A model generated the notes under the pieces. It was given only the letters and a program-made list of their open reading frames with translations. It did no database searches and had not been told where the DNA came from. A stretch of DNA of 64,000 bases, from contig NZ_SLXK01000003.1 of NCBI RefSeq assembly GCF_004341035.1, forward strand, positions 1 through 64,000, in the 5' to 3' direction. The stretch's first letter is position 1. The number at the start of each line of letters is the position of its first letter. Positions 45,438-54,429 of the stretch are shown in pieces. The DNA is from Scopulibacillus darangshiensis. Its GTDB lineage: Bacteria > Bacillota > Bacilli > Bacillales > Sporolactobacillaceae. Both the position numbers and the translations under genes were made by a program.

Positions 45438-46124
45438 ATGTGGAACAGACTGATTGAACAATTGAAAGGGCTGTTCTTTACAAAAAAAGAAGCACAGCCT
45501 AAAACCTCATCGAAGTCAAAGAAATCACCGGTACAAGTGCTGGCCCTTCTGTTTGCATTAGGTGTTGCCCTCATGCTTCTCAGTCATTTTATAACAGGAC
45601 AAGATCCTAAGTCAGACAAAGGGACGGCACCGGTTTTTAACGCGAACGGTTCACAGAAAGAACAGCTATCCTCCCTGAAATCAGACGAGATGAACAAAAA
45701 GTTTTCTTCCATTGGCGAGTATGAGAAATATTACTCACGGCACATAGAAGATATCCTAGACAAAGTCACAGGGATTACCAACGTTTCAGCATGGGTGACA
45801 CTGGATTCTACGGAAAGAAACATCTATCAAAGCAATGAAAAGACACAAACGAATAGGACGGAAGAAACAGATAAGAACGGTGGTAAAAGAGAAGTCAAAG
45901 AAAATAGCAATGACAATGAAGTGGTTGTGATCGATGATGGGAACAACAAGCATCCGCTTGTTGCTGGACAGCGAAAACCTGAGATCCGAGGCGTGCTGGT
46001 AGTTGCGGAAGGTGCTGACAGCCCGACAATCCGGTCCTGGATCATGGAGGCTGTCAGTACGGTGCTAAATGTGCCAACCTATAAAGTTCAAGTTTTACCA
46101 AGAACAGCTAAGGAGGCTCCTTAA
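45438..46124 (+). CDS. spoIIIAG: Stage III sporulation protein AG
   Basis: 228 residues. One transmembrane helix (about 33-52) and a ring-building-motif domain with GITNVSAWVTLDS and KPEIRGVLVVAEGAD. Forms a large ring in the intermembrane space. GGAAGGAGG precedes the ATG, 15 codons inside the open frame. Confidence 0.94.
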   Translation: MWNRLIEQLKGLFFTKKEAQPKTSSKSKKSPVQVLALLFALGVALMLLSHFITGQDPKSDKGTAPVFNANGSQKEQLSSLKSDEMNKKFSSIGEYEKYYSRHIEDILDKVTGITNVSAWVTLDSTERNIYQSNEKTQTNRTEETDKNGGKREVKENSNDNEVVVIDDGNNKHPLVAGQRKPEIRGVLVVAEGADSPTIRSWIMEAVSTVLNVPTYKVQVLPRTAKEAP

Positions 46125-46657
46125 TGGTGTTAAAAAAACAAACAGTATGGTTATTAACGATGTTAAGTTTGATCATTGTCCTTTCAGTCTATTACATTAC
46201 ATCTCCTGGCGGGTCCACATCGGATCAGGCGGCGGATACCAAACAAAACGGGCAGAAAGCAGCTGATGTAGCCGGTAAGCCGGTCAATACAAAGGTAACT
46301 TCCGAGGATCAGCTTGCCGAGTATAGTTTGAAGAAGGCAGATGATCAGAAAGAAAAGGCAAATGAATATCAAAGTGTCATAACGTCTGATAACAGCACAG
46401 TAGCAGATGTCAATAAGGCCTACGACAAAATGGAGGCACTGCAAACGACTGCTAACAATGAAAAGCTGCTCGAAGACATGATTAAAAGTAAAGGCTATGC
46501 CGATGCGGTTGTGTCAACGGATGAAAACAATGTTACCGTCTATGTGGCATCTGAAGATATGTCAAGCAAACAGGCAAATGAGATCCAGAGGATGGCCCAC
46601 AAATATTTCGGAGGTCAAAAACTTGTCCAAGTGAACTATGCTATTGCAAAAAAATAA
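46124..46657 (+). CDS. spoIIIAH: Stage III sporulation protein AH
   Basis: 177 residues: one transmembrane helix (8-25) and a C-terminal YscJ/FliF-like domain that pairs with forespore SpoIIQ (ENNVTVYVASEDMSSKQ...). It starts inside the stop codon of spoIIIAG (TAATG). End of the operon. Confidence 0.94.
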   Translation: MVLKKQTVWLLTMLSLIIVLSVYYITSPGGSTSDQAADTKQNGQKAADVAGKPVNTKVTSEDQLAEYSLKKADDQKEKANEYQSVITSDNSTVADVNKAYDKMEALQTTANNEKLLEDMIKSKGYADAVVSTDENNVTVYVASEDMSSKQANEIQRMAHKYFGGQKLVQVNYAIAKK

Positions 46658-46668
46658 ACCCATTTTTA

Positions 46669-46700
46669 GAGGGCTGTTGCCTTATGGCACAGCCCTTTTT
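46669..46700 (+). terminator. Terminator of the spoIIIA operon
   Basis: GGGCTGT..GCC pairs with GGC.ACAGCCC, followed by five T. Confidence 0.85.
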
Positions 46701-46730
46701 GGTCGTCTTAGTGCAGACAATCAAACAAGT

Positions 46731-46740
46731 GTGCTATAAT
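46731..46740 (+). promoter_or_regulatory. Extended -10 promoter of accBC
   Basis: TGCTATAAT: perfect TATAAT at 46735-46740 with the upstream TG of an extended -10. The -35 region is poor. Confidence 0.55.
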
Positions 46741-46781
46741 GGTACTAAAAATGTGGGTTTTGATTAAAGGAGTGCTAGACT

Positions 46782-47288
46782 TTGCTAAAAGTACAAGAAA
46801 TCAGAGAGTTAATTAAATTAATCGACGATTCAACAATTGATGAATTTGAGTATGAAGTAGATGGGGCCAAAATTGCTATGAAAAAGGGCGGCACCCACAC
46901 GGAGATCATCCAAACACCGATCCAGCAGCCGATTCAACCGGCACTGCAGCCTGTTCAAACAGCTGCTCCCGCCGTGGCACCGCAGCCTGTATCACAGGAA
47001 CAATCATCTGGGCCAGAACAAAAAGAAGCAACGACAGATGACAGCAATTTACATAAGATTGAATCGCCGATGGTCGGCACATTCTATTCTTCACCATCAC
47101 CTGATGCCGATGTTTTTGTAAAAGCAGGAGCAAAAGTGGATAAGGATTCTGTAGTATGTATTGTCGAAGCCATGAAACTTTTCAATGAAATTGAAGCGGA
47201 TGTAAAGGGCGAAATTGTTGAGATTTTAGCAGAAAACGGACAACTCGTCGAATATGGTCAGCCGCTGTTCTTAGTTAAAGCAGAATAG
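46782..47288 (+). CDS. accB: Biotin carboxyl carrier protein of acetyl-CoA carboxylase
   Basis: 168 residues: N-terminal helix, a Pro/Gln/Ala-rich linker (about 45-80), and a biotinyl domain with biotin Lys in VEAMKLFNE near residue 131. It starts at TTG with AAAGGAG upstream; no ATG exists in the right place. Cotranscribed with accC 11 bp downstream. Confidence 0.96.
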   Translation: MLKVQEIRELIKLIDDSTIDEFEYEVDGAKIAMKKGGTHTEIIQTPIQQPIQPALQPVQTAAPAVAPQPVSQEQSSGPEQKEATTDDSNLHKIESPMVGTFYSSPSPDADVFVKAGAKVDKDSVVCIVEAMKLFNEIEADVKGEIVEILAENGQLVEYGQPLFLVKAE

Positions 47289-47299
47289 GAGTTACACAC

Positions 47300-48652
47300 A
47301 TGATAAAAAAGTTATTAATTGCCAATCGAGGAGAAATAGCAGTTCGAATTATTCGTGCCTGTAAAGAATTAGATATCGAAACAGTGGCAGTCTATTCACA
47401 GGCTGACAAGGAAGCACTTCATGTTCAATTAGCAGATGAGGCTTACTGCATTGGACCAACCGCTTCGAAAGACAGCTATCTTAACTATACGAACATCATG
47501 AGCGTCGCGACCTTGACGGGGGCGGATGCCATTCATCCAGGTTACGGCTTTTTGGCGGAGAACGCCGATTTTGCTGAAATCTGTTCGGAATGCAATATTA
47601 TTTTCGTCGGTCCGTCGTCTGAGGCCATTAACCGTATGGGGATAAAAGATGTGGCCCGGACGACAATGCAAGAGGCTGGCGTCCCTGTTGTTCCTGGTTC
47701 TGACGGGATTGTGCCTTCCATCGAGGAGGCGGTTAAAGTAGCTGAAACAATAGGATACCCAGTAATTATAAAAGCAACAGCCGGCGGCGGCGGTAAAGGC
47801 ATCCGGATTGCCCGGAATGAAGAGGAATTAAAGAAGGGCATTGCCATTACACAGCAGGAAGCTGAGACGGCTTTCGGCAACCCGGGCGTTTACCTTGAAA
47901 AATTTATAGAAGACTTTCGCCACGTTGAAATCCAGGTTCTGGCCGATAACTTTGGCAATGTCATCCACCTTGGCGAGCGGGACTGTTCGATTCAAAGGCG
48001 GTTGCAAAAGCTTGTTGAAGAGACACCATCACCGGCTCTTGATGAGGAGAAACGTCAGGAAATGGGTGATGCGGCTGTTCAAGCAGCAAAGGCTGTTAAT
48101 TATAGCGGTGCTGGAACAGTCGAGTTTATTTTTGCCGCAGACGGGAATTTTTACTTCATGGAGATGAACACCCGTATTCAGGTTGAACACCCCGTAACCG
48201 AATATGTGACGGGTATAGATCTTATTAAGGAACAAATTTTGGTTGCTTCAGGCCATAAGCTTAGCTACCGTCAGGAAGATATAACCTTTAACGGCTGCTC
48301 GATCGAATGCCGGATTAATGCGGAGAATCCGGACAAAAATTTTATGCCTTCCCCCGGAAAAGTGGAGATGTATCTTCCGCCGGGCGGACCGGGAGTAAGG
48401 GTGGATTCTGCTGTATACCCTGGCTATACCATTCCGCCCTTCTACGATTCGATGGTCGCAAAAATCATTACTTATGGTGCAACGCGTGAAGAAGCGATCA
48501 ATAAAATGAAGCGTGCCTTGAGTGAGTGTGTGATTGAAGGAATCAAAACGACCATTCCTTTTCATTTGCGTTTGTTAAACCATCCTGTCTTCATTGGGGG
48601 AGATTTTAATACGAAGTTCCTTGAAAAGTATCCTTTGACTGATCAAGATTAA
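47300..48652 (+). CDS. accC: Acetyl-CoA carboxylase, biotin carboxylase subunit
   Basis: 450 residues, ATP-grasp enzyme that carboxylates biotin on AccB for fatty acid synthesis. Gly-rich ATP loop [10 protein letters not shown] near residue 160, [14 protein letters not shown] near 288 with catalytic Glu/Arg. AGGAG lies upstream. Followed by yqhY as in B. subtilis. Confidence 0.97.
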   Translation: MIKKLLIANRGEIAVRIIRACKELDIETVAVYSQADKEALHVQLADEAYCIGPTASKDSYLNYTNIMSVATLTGADAIHPGYGFLAENADFAEICSECNIIFVGPSSEAINRMGIKDVARTTMQEAGVPVVPGSDGIVPSIEEAVKVAETIGYPVIIKATAGGGGKGIRIARNEEELKKGIAITQQEAETAFGNPGVYLEKFIEDFRHVEIQVLADNFGNVIHLGERDCSIQRRLQKLVEETPSPALDEEKRQEMGDAAVQAAKAVNYSGAGTVEFIFAADGNFYFMEMNTRIQVEHPVTEYVTGIDLIKEQILVASGHKLSYRQEDITFNGCSIECRINAENPDKNFMPSPGKVEMYLPPGGPGVRVDSAVYPGYTIPPFYDSMVAKIITYGATREEAINKMKRALSECVIEGIKTTIPFHLRLLNHPVFIGGDFNTKFLEKYPLTDQD

Positions 48653-48672
48653 TTCTTTGGAGGTGACGGGGC

Positions 48673-49077
48673 ATGGAAGAGAATCAAATGTTTGAAATGG
48701 AAGAAAGCGGGTCGGACCTCGGCAAGGTAGAAATATCACCTGAGGTTATCGAAATTATCGCAAGCTTAGCTGCCACTGAGGTAGAAGGCGTTGCATCGAT
48801 GCACGGCGGCTTTGCCACAGGTGTCGTCGAGAAAATCAGCCGAAGAAGCTACGGTAAAGGTGTTAAAGTCGATTTAACGGATGAAGGCATATTGGTCGAT
48901 GTCCAATTGCATATGAATTATGGTGTGTCGATACCGGAAGTCGGGCAAAAGGTTCAAGATAATATCATGCAGACGTTGAAAACCATGACAGCATTGGATG
49001 TTAAAGCCATTAATATCCATGTTGTCGGTATTCAGTTTGAACAGCAGGAAAAGAAAGTTGCGGAGGATATAAAATAA
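48673..49077 (+). CDS. Asp23/Gls24 family envelope stress protein, YqhY
   Basis: 134 residues with GKVEISPEVIEIIASLAATEVEGVASM at the start of the Asp23 domain. In B. subtilis YqhY is tied to acetyl-CoA carboxylase control; the accB-accC-yqhY order here agrees. TGGAGGTG lies upstream. Confidence 0.92.
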   Translation: MEENQMFEMEESGSDLGKVEISPEVIEIIASLAATEVEGVASMHGGFATGVVEKISRRSYGKGVKVDLTDEGILVDVQLHMNYGVSIPEVGQKVQDNIMQTLKTMTALDVKAINIHVVGIQFEQQEKKVAEDIK

Positions 49078-49078
49078 A

Positions 49079-49108
49079 AATCAAAGGGTGCGCCCTTTGA
49101 TTTTTATT
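49079..49108. terminator. Terminator of accB-accC-yqhY
   Basis: ATCAAAGGG pairs with CCCTTTGAT around TGCG, then a long T-run. Confidence 0.9.
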
Positions 49109-49119
49109 TTTTACCTTTG

Positions 49120-49225
49120 GCTATAAAGAAGACTTGGCTTACGCCCGCGCCTTTAATGGCGAAAGCCTTAGCTCGCGCTTATACTTTATACCGCTATTTC
49201 GCTTTAGCGAACTAAAACTTTATTA
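49120..49225 (-). repeat. Dispersed MITE-like repeat, copy 4 (reverse)
   Basis: GAAGACTTGGCTTACGCCCGCGCC... and TTTCGCTTTAGCGAACTAAAAC...AAAGTAT match both ends of copy 3b; the middle part is deleted. It lies between yqhY and nusB. Confidence 0.78.
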
Positions 49226-49295
49226 AAGTATGATAAAAGCAAGGTTTTTATGCTATTATCATTCTTGGGTAAGAATAATGAAGGGAAGGCAAGTT

Positions 49296-49673
49296 ATGAA
49301 TCGAAGACAAGCAAGAGAAAAGGCTGTACAAGCTTTATTCCAAATATCTGTCGGACAGGCTGATCCAGTAGAGGCTATGACCAATGTCACAGAATCAGAT
49401 AACATTGACCCGTTTTTACATAAGCTCGTGACGGAAACTGTAGAACATATGGATACAATTGATGAAGAGATCAAACGACATCTCATCAATTGGCAATTTG
49501 ACCGGATTGGTAATATTGATAAAACCATTCTCCGTCTAGCCGTTTGTGAAATTAGGCATTTTGAAGATGTCCCGAATAATGTTGCAATGAATGAAGCCAT
49601 CGAACTTGCAAAAACGTTCGGTGATGACAGGACAAGGAAATTTGTCAACGGTATCCTGGCAAAAGTGAAATAA
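49296..49673 (+). CDS. nusB: Transcription antitermination protein NusB
   Basis: 125 residues, all-helical; with S10 it binds boxA RNA for rRNA antitermination. Starts MNRRQAREKAVQALFQ; NVAMNEAIELAKTFGDDRTRKFVNGILA is the C-terminal signature. ATG placed 7 nt after AAGGGAAGG; two upstream Met codons are rejected. Heads the nusB-folD-xseAB-ispA-OLE-oapA-dxs-tlyA series. Confidence 0.95.
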   Translation: MNRRQAREKAVQALFQISVGQADPVEAMTNVTESDNIDPFLHKLVTETVEHMDTIDEEIKRHLINWQFDRIGNIDKTILRLAVCEIRHFEDVPNNVAMNEAIELAKTFGDDRTRKFVNGILAKVK

Positions 49674-49696
49674 AAGTTAAGGAGGAGTTCCTTAAA

Positions 49697-50557
49697 ATGA
49701 GTGGACAATTAATCAGCGGAAAAGAGATTGCCAAAAACAAAAGGGAAGCCATGCGGCAAACAGTTGAAGCCTTACAGAAAAAAGGAATTAAACCGGGGCT
49801 CGCCGTCTTATTAGTTGGTGAAAATCCGGCTTCACTGTCCTACGTAAAAGGCAAGATAAGGGATTGCAAGGAAGTCGGTATTCATTCTGAACTCCAAAGA
49901 TATGAAGCATCCATTTCTGAGGATAAGCTGCTGAGTGAAATTGAAAAATATAATCGTGCTGATCATATTAACGGCATATTAGTGCAACTGCCTCTTCCAG
50001 ATCATATTTCTGAACAGAAAGTCATTCAAACAATCAGCCCCGACAAGGATGTTGACGGCTTTCATCCGATTAACTTGGGTAAGATGCTGACAGATCAGAA
50101 CACGTTTTTACCCTGCACACCATACGGCATTATTGAGATGATGACAACAATGGAGCTCCCAATAAAGGGCAAGCACGTTGTCATTGTCGGCCGCAGCAAT
50201 ATTGTAGGCAAGCCTGCTGGACAGCTTTTCTTGAATGAAGACGCTACAGTAACGTATTGTCACTCCAAAACGGAAAATATGTCTAAGTATACAAAAATGG
50301 CTGATATTCTTGTTGTTGCGGTTGGAAGAGCCGATTTAATCGGTGCCGATGATATTAAAGAAGGCGCGGTCGTCATCGACGTAGGAATGAATCGCAATAA
50401 AGAAGGAAAACTTGTCGGCGATGTTTCTTTTGACGAAGCAAAGGAAAAGGCGGGCTATATTACGCCGGTGCCAGGTGGTGTCGGTCCTATGACACGGACA
50501 ATGCTATTAGTCAATACCATTGAAGCAGCAAAGCAGCAAAATAAAGGAACGGCGTAA
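49697..50557 (+). CDS. folD: Methylenetetrahydrofolate dehydrogenase/cyclohydrolase FolD
   Basis: 286 residues, bifunctional one-carbon enzyme. Catalytic YVKGKIRDCKE near residue 50, DGFHPINLGK near 122, and the NADP-binding GRSNIVGKPAGQLF near 163. PGGVGPMTRTML is at the C-terminus. AAGGAGGAG lies upstream. Confidence 0.97.
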   Translation: MSGQLISGKEIAKNKREAMRQTVEALQKKGIKPGLAVLLVGENPASLSYVKGKIRDCKEVGIHSELQRYEASISEDKLLSEIEKYNRADHINGILVQLPLPDHISEQKVIQTISPDKDVDGFHPINLGKMLTDQNTFLPCTPYGIIEMMTTMELPIKGKHVVIVGRSNIVGKPAGQLFLNEDATVTYCHSKTENMSKYTKMADILVVAVGRADLIGADDIKEGAVVIDVGMNRNKEGKLVGDVSFDEAKEKAGYITPVPGGVGPMTRTMLLVNTIEAAKQQNKGTA

Positions 50558-50561
50558 TATA

Positions 50562-51917
50562 ATGGCTGGGGAAAGGTATATCAGCGTAACCGCATTAACG
50601 AGATATTTGAAAAGGAAATTGGAATCCGACCGTCACTTGCAAGATGTCTGGCTTAGGGGTGAAATTTCCAATTTTAAAAGACACAGCAGAGGACATATGT
50701 ACTTGACAATCAAAGATCAAGGTTCAAGGATACAAGCGGTCATGTTCGCGGGTCATAACCAAAGGATGGATTTCACTCCAGAAAACGGGATGAAAGTCCT
50801 TGTCCGCGGCGAAATCTCGGTATATGAACCTTATGGCCAATATCAACTGTATATCAAGGACATGCAGCCGGACGGCATTGGCAATCTTTATCTTGCCTTT
50901 GAAAAGTTAAAAAAGAAGCTTGATCAAGAAGGCTATTTTGCCAAAGAGAGAAAGAGGCCGCTGCCTGGGATTCCTTATGAAATAGGGATCATTACATCTC
51001 CTACTGGGGCCGCGATCAGGGACATTTTTACAACGATCAAGAGGCGTTTTCCCGCAGCGCGGCTTTCAGTTTTCCCGGTTTTGGTTCAAGGAGAGCGTGC
51101 CGCGGATTCTATTGCAAAAGCGATTAAAGCGGCCAATGACTTGGGGTTTCTGGATGTTTTGATCGTCGGGCGCGGCGGCGGATCAATTGAGGAATTATGG
51201 GCATTTAATGAAGAGCGAGTGGCACACTCTATTTTCCACTCTGCTATTCCGATTGTTTCAGCTGTCGGACACGAAACCGATTTTACCATCGCAGATTTTG
51301 TTGCTGATTTGAGAGCAGCAACCCCAACAGCTGCTGCTGAGCTGGTTGTCCCTCATATTAATGAGCTGAAAAATCGGGTCGAAGATCGCATGTCACGCTT
51401 GGTCTACACAATGAATAAAAGGGTGGAAAGGGAAGCTGAGCGCCTAGCCCGATTACGGCGTTCTTATGCCTTTAAATATCCCGCCCAACTTCTCCGACAA
51501 AAAGAACAAGACCTTGATCGGCTATTTGACCAGTTGACAAGAAATGCGAAGCGGCAAATTAAGCATTACAGAGATCAAAGTGAGCAGACAACGCGTATAT
51601 TATATAAGCACCATCCTGAAGAAAGAATAAGGCAGCATAAAGAAAGTGCGGATAATATGAAGAATAGGCTTGTCAGAGCAATGGCTTTCCAAAGTCAAAG
51701 GAAGCAGCATGATTGGAAGCATTTGATCGGCCAGTTAAACGCGTTAAGCCCGTTAAGTATTATGGAACGAGGGTACAGTCTTGCTTATACTCAAGAAGAT
51801 ATTCTTGTCAAATCTGTCAAAACCATACAACCTGGGGATCCACTAAAGGTAAAAATGTCAGACGGCACACTAGATTGTCAAGTATGGGGAATAGAGGAGC
51901 GTGATCCAAATGACTGA
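50562..51917 (+). CDS. xseA: Exodeoxyribonuclease VII large subunit
   Basis: 451 residues: N-terminal OB fold (VWLRGEISNFKRHSRGHMYLTIKD), catalytic region GRGGGSIEELWAFNEE and SAVGHETDFTIADFVADLRAATPTAAA, then a long coiled coil. Cuts single-stranded DNA with XseB. The ATG lies 5 nt after the folD stop. It overlaps xseB by 8 nt. Confidence 0.96.
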   Translation: MAGERYISVTALTRYLKRKLESDRHLQDVWLRGEISNFKRHSRGHMYLTIKDQGSRIQAVMFAGHNQRMDFTPENGMKVLVRGEISVYEPYGQYQLYIKDMQPDGIGNLYLAFEKLKKKLDQEGYFAKERKRPLPGIPYEIGIITSPTGAAIRDIFTTIKRRFPAARLSVFPVLVQGERAADSIAKAIKAANDLGFLDVLIVGRGGGSIEELWAFNEERVAHSIFHSAIPIVSAVGHETDFTIADFVADLRAATPTAAAELVVPHINELKNRVEDRMSRLVYTMNKRVEREAERLARLRRSYAFKYPAQLLRQKEQDLDRLFDQLTRNAKRQIKHYRDQSEQTTRILYKHHPEERIRQHKESADNMKNRLVRAMAFQSQRKQHDWKHLIGQLNALSPLSIMERGYSLAYTQEDILVKSVKTIQPGDPLKVKMSDGTLDCQVWGIEERDPND

Positions 51918-52176
51918 AGAAAATAAAGTTCCTGCATCATCAAATACAAAGGACATTACATTCGAAGACGCTATGGAGAAGCTTGAGAAAATTGTAAAAC
52001 AACTTGAGGAAAACGAAGTTCCTTTGGAAGAAGCCATTGACCTATTCCAAGAAGGTATAACCCTGTCAAAATTGTGTCATCAGAGATTAGAAAAGGTTGA
52101 GGAAAAAATGGATCAAATTATTGAAAAGGATGGCGGCATGAAGCCGTTTAATATTCAGGAGGACGACATGGCGTGA
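51910..52176 (+). CDS. xseB: Exodeoxyribonuclease VII small subunit
   Basis: 88 residues, helical hairpin FEDAMEKLEKIVKQLEENEVPLEEAI. ATG chosen 10 nt from GAGGAG; the in-frame GTG at 51901 directly abuts that site. Its stop overlaps the GTG start of ispA. Confidence 0.94.
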   Translation: MTEENKVPASSNTKDITFEDAMEKLEKIVKQLEENEVPLEEAIDLFQEGITLSKLCHQRLEKVEEKMDQIIEKDGGMKPFNIQEDDMA

Positions 52177-53060
52177 ATGAGGACATAACCGTCTACTTAA
52201 ATAAGAAAAAAGAGATGATTGATACACAACTCCCGCTTTTTGTAAAAAAATTATCCGCGCCCGATGCCTTAAAAGAAGCGATGATTTATTCCCTAGAAGC
52301 AGGGGGCAAGCGTTTGCGGCCGATTTTACTATTGGCGGTGATCGAAGCATTGGGACAGGACCCTGCCAAAGGTCTTAATACGGCTGTTGCTTTGGAAATG
52401 ATTCACACGTATTCGCTTATACACGATGATTTGCCTGCAATGGATAATGATGATTTAAGGCGGGGGAAACCGACCAACCATAAAGTATTTGGCGAGGCGG
52501 GAGCTATATTGGCAGGTGATGCTTTATTGACACTTGCCTTTGAAATTGCCGCAAATGATTCAGAAGATATTGATTCAATAACCAAGCTCAAACTGGTGAC
52601 GAAACTTGCGGCGGCGGCTGGGCCAGAAGGCATGGTCGGGGGCCAGCACGATGATTTTATGGCAGAAGGCTTGGCTCTTGAATTGGTTGATCTCGAAAGC
52701 ATTCATTTAAGAAAAACCGGCAAACTTTTAACGTACGCGGTCGAGGCGGGAGCACTTATAGGCGGGGCGAATAAGGCAGTAACCCAAAGGTTGTTATCAT
52801 TTGCCCGGCATATGGGCATAGCCTTTCAAATTAAAGACGATATATTGGATATAGAAGGCAATGAACAGGATTTAGGCAAGCCTGTAGGCAGTGATGTGGC
52901 TAATCAAAAAAATACATATCCAAAGCTCCTGACAATGGATGGGGCAAAAGAGAAATTGAATGATCATTTCCAGCAAGCGGTCCATGAATTAAATGTCACC
53001 GGCCTACAATGCGAACGTTTAAAGCAAATTGCGGAATATATATTAAAACGAACATCTTGA
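52173..53060 (+). CDS. ispA: Farnesyl/geranyl diphosphate synthase (IspA)
   Basis: 295 residues, trans-isoprenyl diphosphate synthase. First Asp-rich motif DDLPAMDNDD near residue 87, second FQIKDDILD near 225; small residues before the first motif suggest a C15 product. GTG start with AGGAGG 9 nt upstream. The gene immediately precedes the OLE RNA region. Confidence 0.95.
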   Translation: MNEDITVYLNKKKEMIDTQLPLFVKKLSAPDALKEAMIYSLEAGGKRLRPILLLAVIEALGQDPAKGLNTAVALEMIHTYSLIHDDLPAMDNDDLRRGKPTNHKVFGEAGAILAGDALLTLAFEIAANDSEDIDSITKLKLVTKLAAAAGPEGMVGGQHDDFMAEGLALELVDLESIHLRKTGKLLTYAVEAGALIGGANKAVTQRLLSFARHMGIAFQIKDDILDIEGNEQDLGKPVGSDVANQKNTYPKLLTMDGAKEKLNDHFQQAVHELNVTGLQCERLKQIAEYILKRTS

Positions 53061-53118
53061 TCATAGACTAAAATGAACCGTGTGTATTCACCCGCACTTT
53101 CGCCTTCATGCGAAATAT

Positions 53119-53126
53119 GCTATAAT
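53119..53126 (+). promoter_or_regulatory. Extended -10-like element before OLE RNA
   Basis: TGC followed by TATAAT (53121-53126), placed so that transcription would start near the 5' edge of the OLE region. No clear -35. The RNA may also be cut from the long operon transcript. Confidence 0.45.
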
Positions 53127-53129
53127 ATA

Positions 53130-53748
53130 GATAAAGAATAAGGTGGTGCAGTATTCTAGTCGATCTTACTATTTCTGAAGGCGGGGCTAAAAATCCGCAT
53201 AAGGGCACATCGATGAAGTTCCTGGTTCCGGCTTGGGGCGCCCAGCCTTGGGTCGGTTCTGGGAGTAAAGAGCGTAGGGCGATCCACAAGGGCATGTGGG
53301 CGATGACCCTGCGTTCGCGGAGACCCATAACTTTAGCACATGGCGCGAAAAGTATGGGGGAAAACCTGTTTGCAGCTGACGTTTGTGCAGCACTCAACAA
53401 ACAGCGTAGCCTGCCTTGAGTGGAGTTTCGAGGGGATTATGGTATATTGAGCTTGGTGGTTCGTTTGGCCGACGCATCATTCGCTCTCATCATATGAAAT
53501 CGACTCTGCAAAAGAGGCTAGGAAATCGTAACGATTGCTGAGGAAAACTCCTAGACTGTTCACATTTTGACATTTGAAGGGGATTATAGTGTGGTCTAAG
53601 TGGTGATCCAGTTCAACGTTTGGCGACAGCGTTGGCAAGGCTTTAAAAGGAAACTACCTGGCTGGCAACGTCCGGGCAGCTTTGCGGGAAAACCTACTGG
53701 ACCTTAAGCCGCAGCGTTTACTCTTCAAATGACCACCTTCTTTAATAT
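53130..53748 (+). ncRNA. ole: OLE RNA (ornate, large, extremophilic)
   Basis: About 619 nt with no credible ORF between ispA and a small membrane-protein gene. The ends close by AAGGTGGT (53140-53147) with ACCACCTT (53732-53739), extended by AAAG/CTTT. It is far more GC-rich and structured than a normal gap, and AGGGGATTATnGT occurs twice inside (53431-53443, 53578-53590). Known OLE RNAs are about 600 nt, lie in this isoprenoid/nusB/xse gene group in Bacillota and form a membrane ribonucleoprotein with OapA. Location, size, closing stem and the neighbouring oapA support the call; I could not run the covariance model. Confidence 0.88.
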
Positions 53749-53802
53749 TATGTGCGAATATGCCATTCACTATTATTACATAGGGGATAAATAGGGATAA
53801 TT

Positions 53803-54414
53803 ATGAAAGTTGATATAAAGAAAACGCTAAAGTGGAGTATCAGTATCGCCGTTATCACGCTTGTGTTAGCGGCTATTTTTTCAGTCATTTCTAACAGCTT
53901 ATTAGGCGGTGTCACGTGGGCAATCGGTATGCTGATTGTGCTTGGGATTGTACTCATCGGGGTCGTTTTTGATATTATTGGGGTTGCAGCAACTGCTGCA
54001 GACGAAACACCGCTCCATGCCAAAGCTTCAGTGAAGGCAAAAGGAGCGAAACACGCGATCTTTATTTGCCGGAATGCAGATCGTGTGTCAAACTTTTGTA
54101 ATGACGTGATTGGTGATATTTCCAGTGTTGTCAGCGGTACGGCTTCAGCGGCCGTCGTTCTTGAACTTGTTGTCCAATTCAGCAACGGCGACAATTCAAC
54201 TGCACAATATGTTGTGTCAATCGTTTTTACATGTATCGTCTCAGCACTAACTGTAGGCGGCAAGGCTTTTGGCAAAAGCTTTGCCATCAATTACGCAACG
54301 GAGATTATATACCATGTCGGCAGATTATTTTATTTTGCCGAGCAGCAGCTGCATATAAATATTTTGAACAAAAATAATAAGAAAAAAAAGGTTGCCAAAC
54401 GAAATGTCAAATAA
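53803..54414 (+). CDS. oapA: OLE-associated membrane protein OapA
   Basis: 203 residues. Predicted transmembrane helices lie at about 13-32, 36-58, 112-126 and 136-152, resembling a DUF21/CorB-like core without CBS domains. A cytoplasmic-looking stretch CRNADRVSNFCNDVIGDIS (near 89-107) holds paired Asn/Asp residues, and the tail KNNKKKKVAKRNVK is strongly basic, fit for RNA binding. OapA homologues lie directly after OLE RNA and bring it to the membrane; loss affects tolerance to cold, short-chain alcohols and magnesium stress in Halalkalibacterium halodurans. The chosen ATG has only a weak site (AGGGATAATT). Confidence 0.85.
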   Translation: MKVDIKKTLKWSISIAVITLVLAAIFSVISNSLLGGVTWAIGMLIVLGIVLIGVVFDIIGVAATAADETPLHAKASVKAKGAKHAIFICRNADRVSNFCNDVIGDISSVVSGTASAAVVLELVVQFSNGDNSTAQYVVSIVFTCIVSALTVGGKAFGKSFAINYATEIIYHVGRLFYFAEQQLHINILNKNNKKKKVAKRNVK

Positions 54415-54429
54415 GGTGAGTGAGCACTC

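Noticed and set aside
53068-53419. Antisense and sense frames of 66-110 residues in the OLE region
   Set aside because: By-products of GC-rich structured RNA sequence; no ribosome sites or domain.
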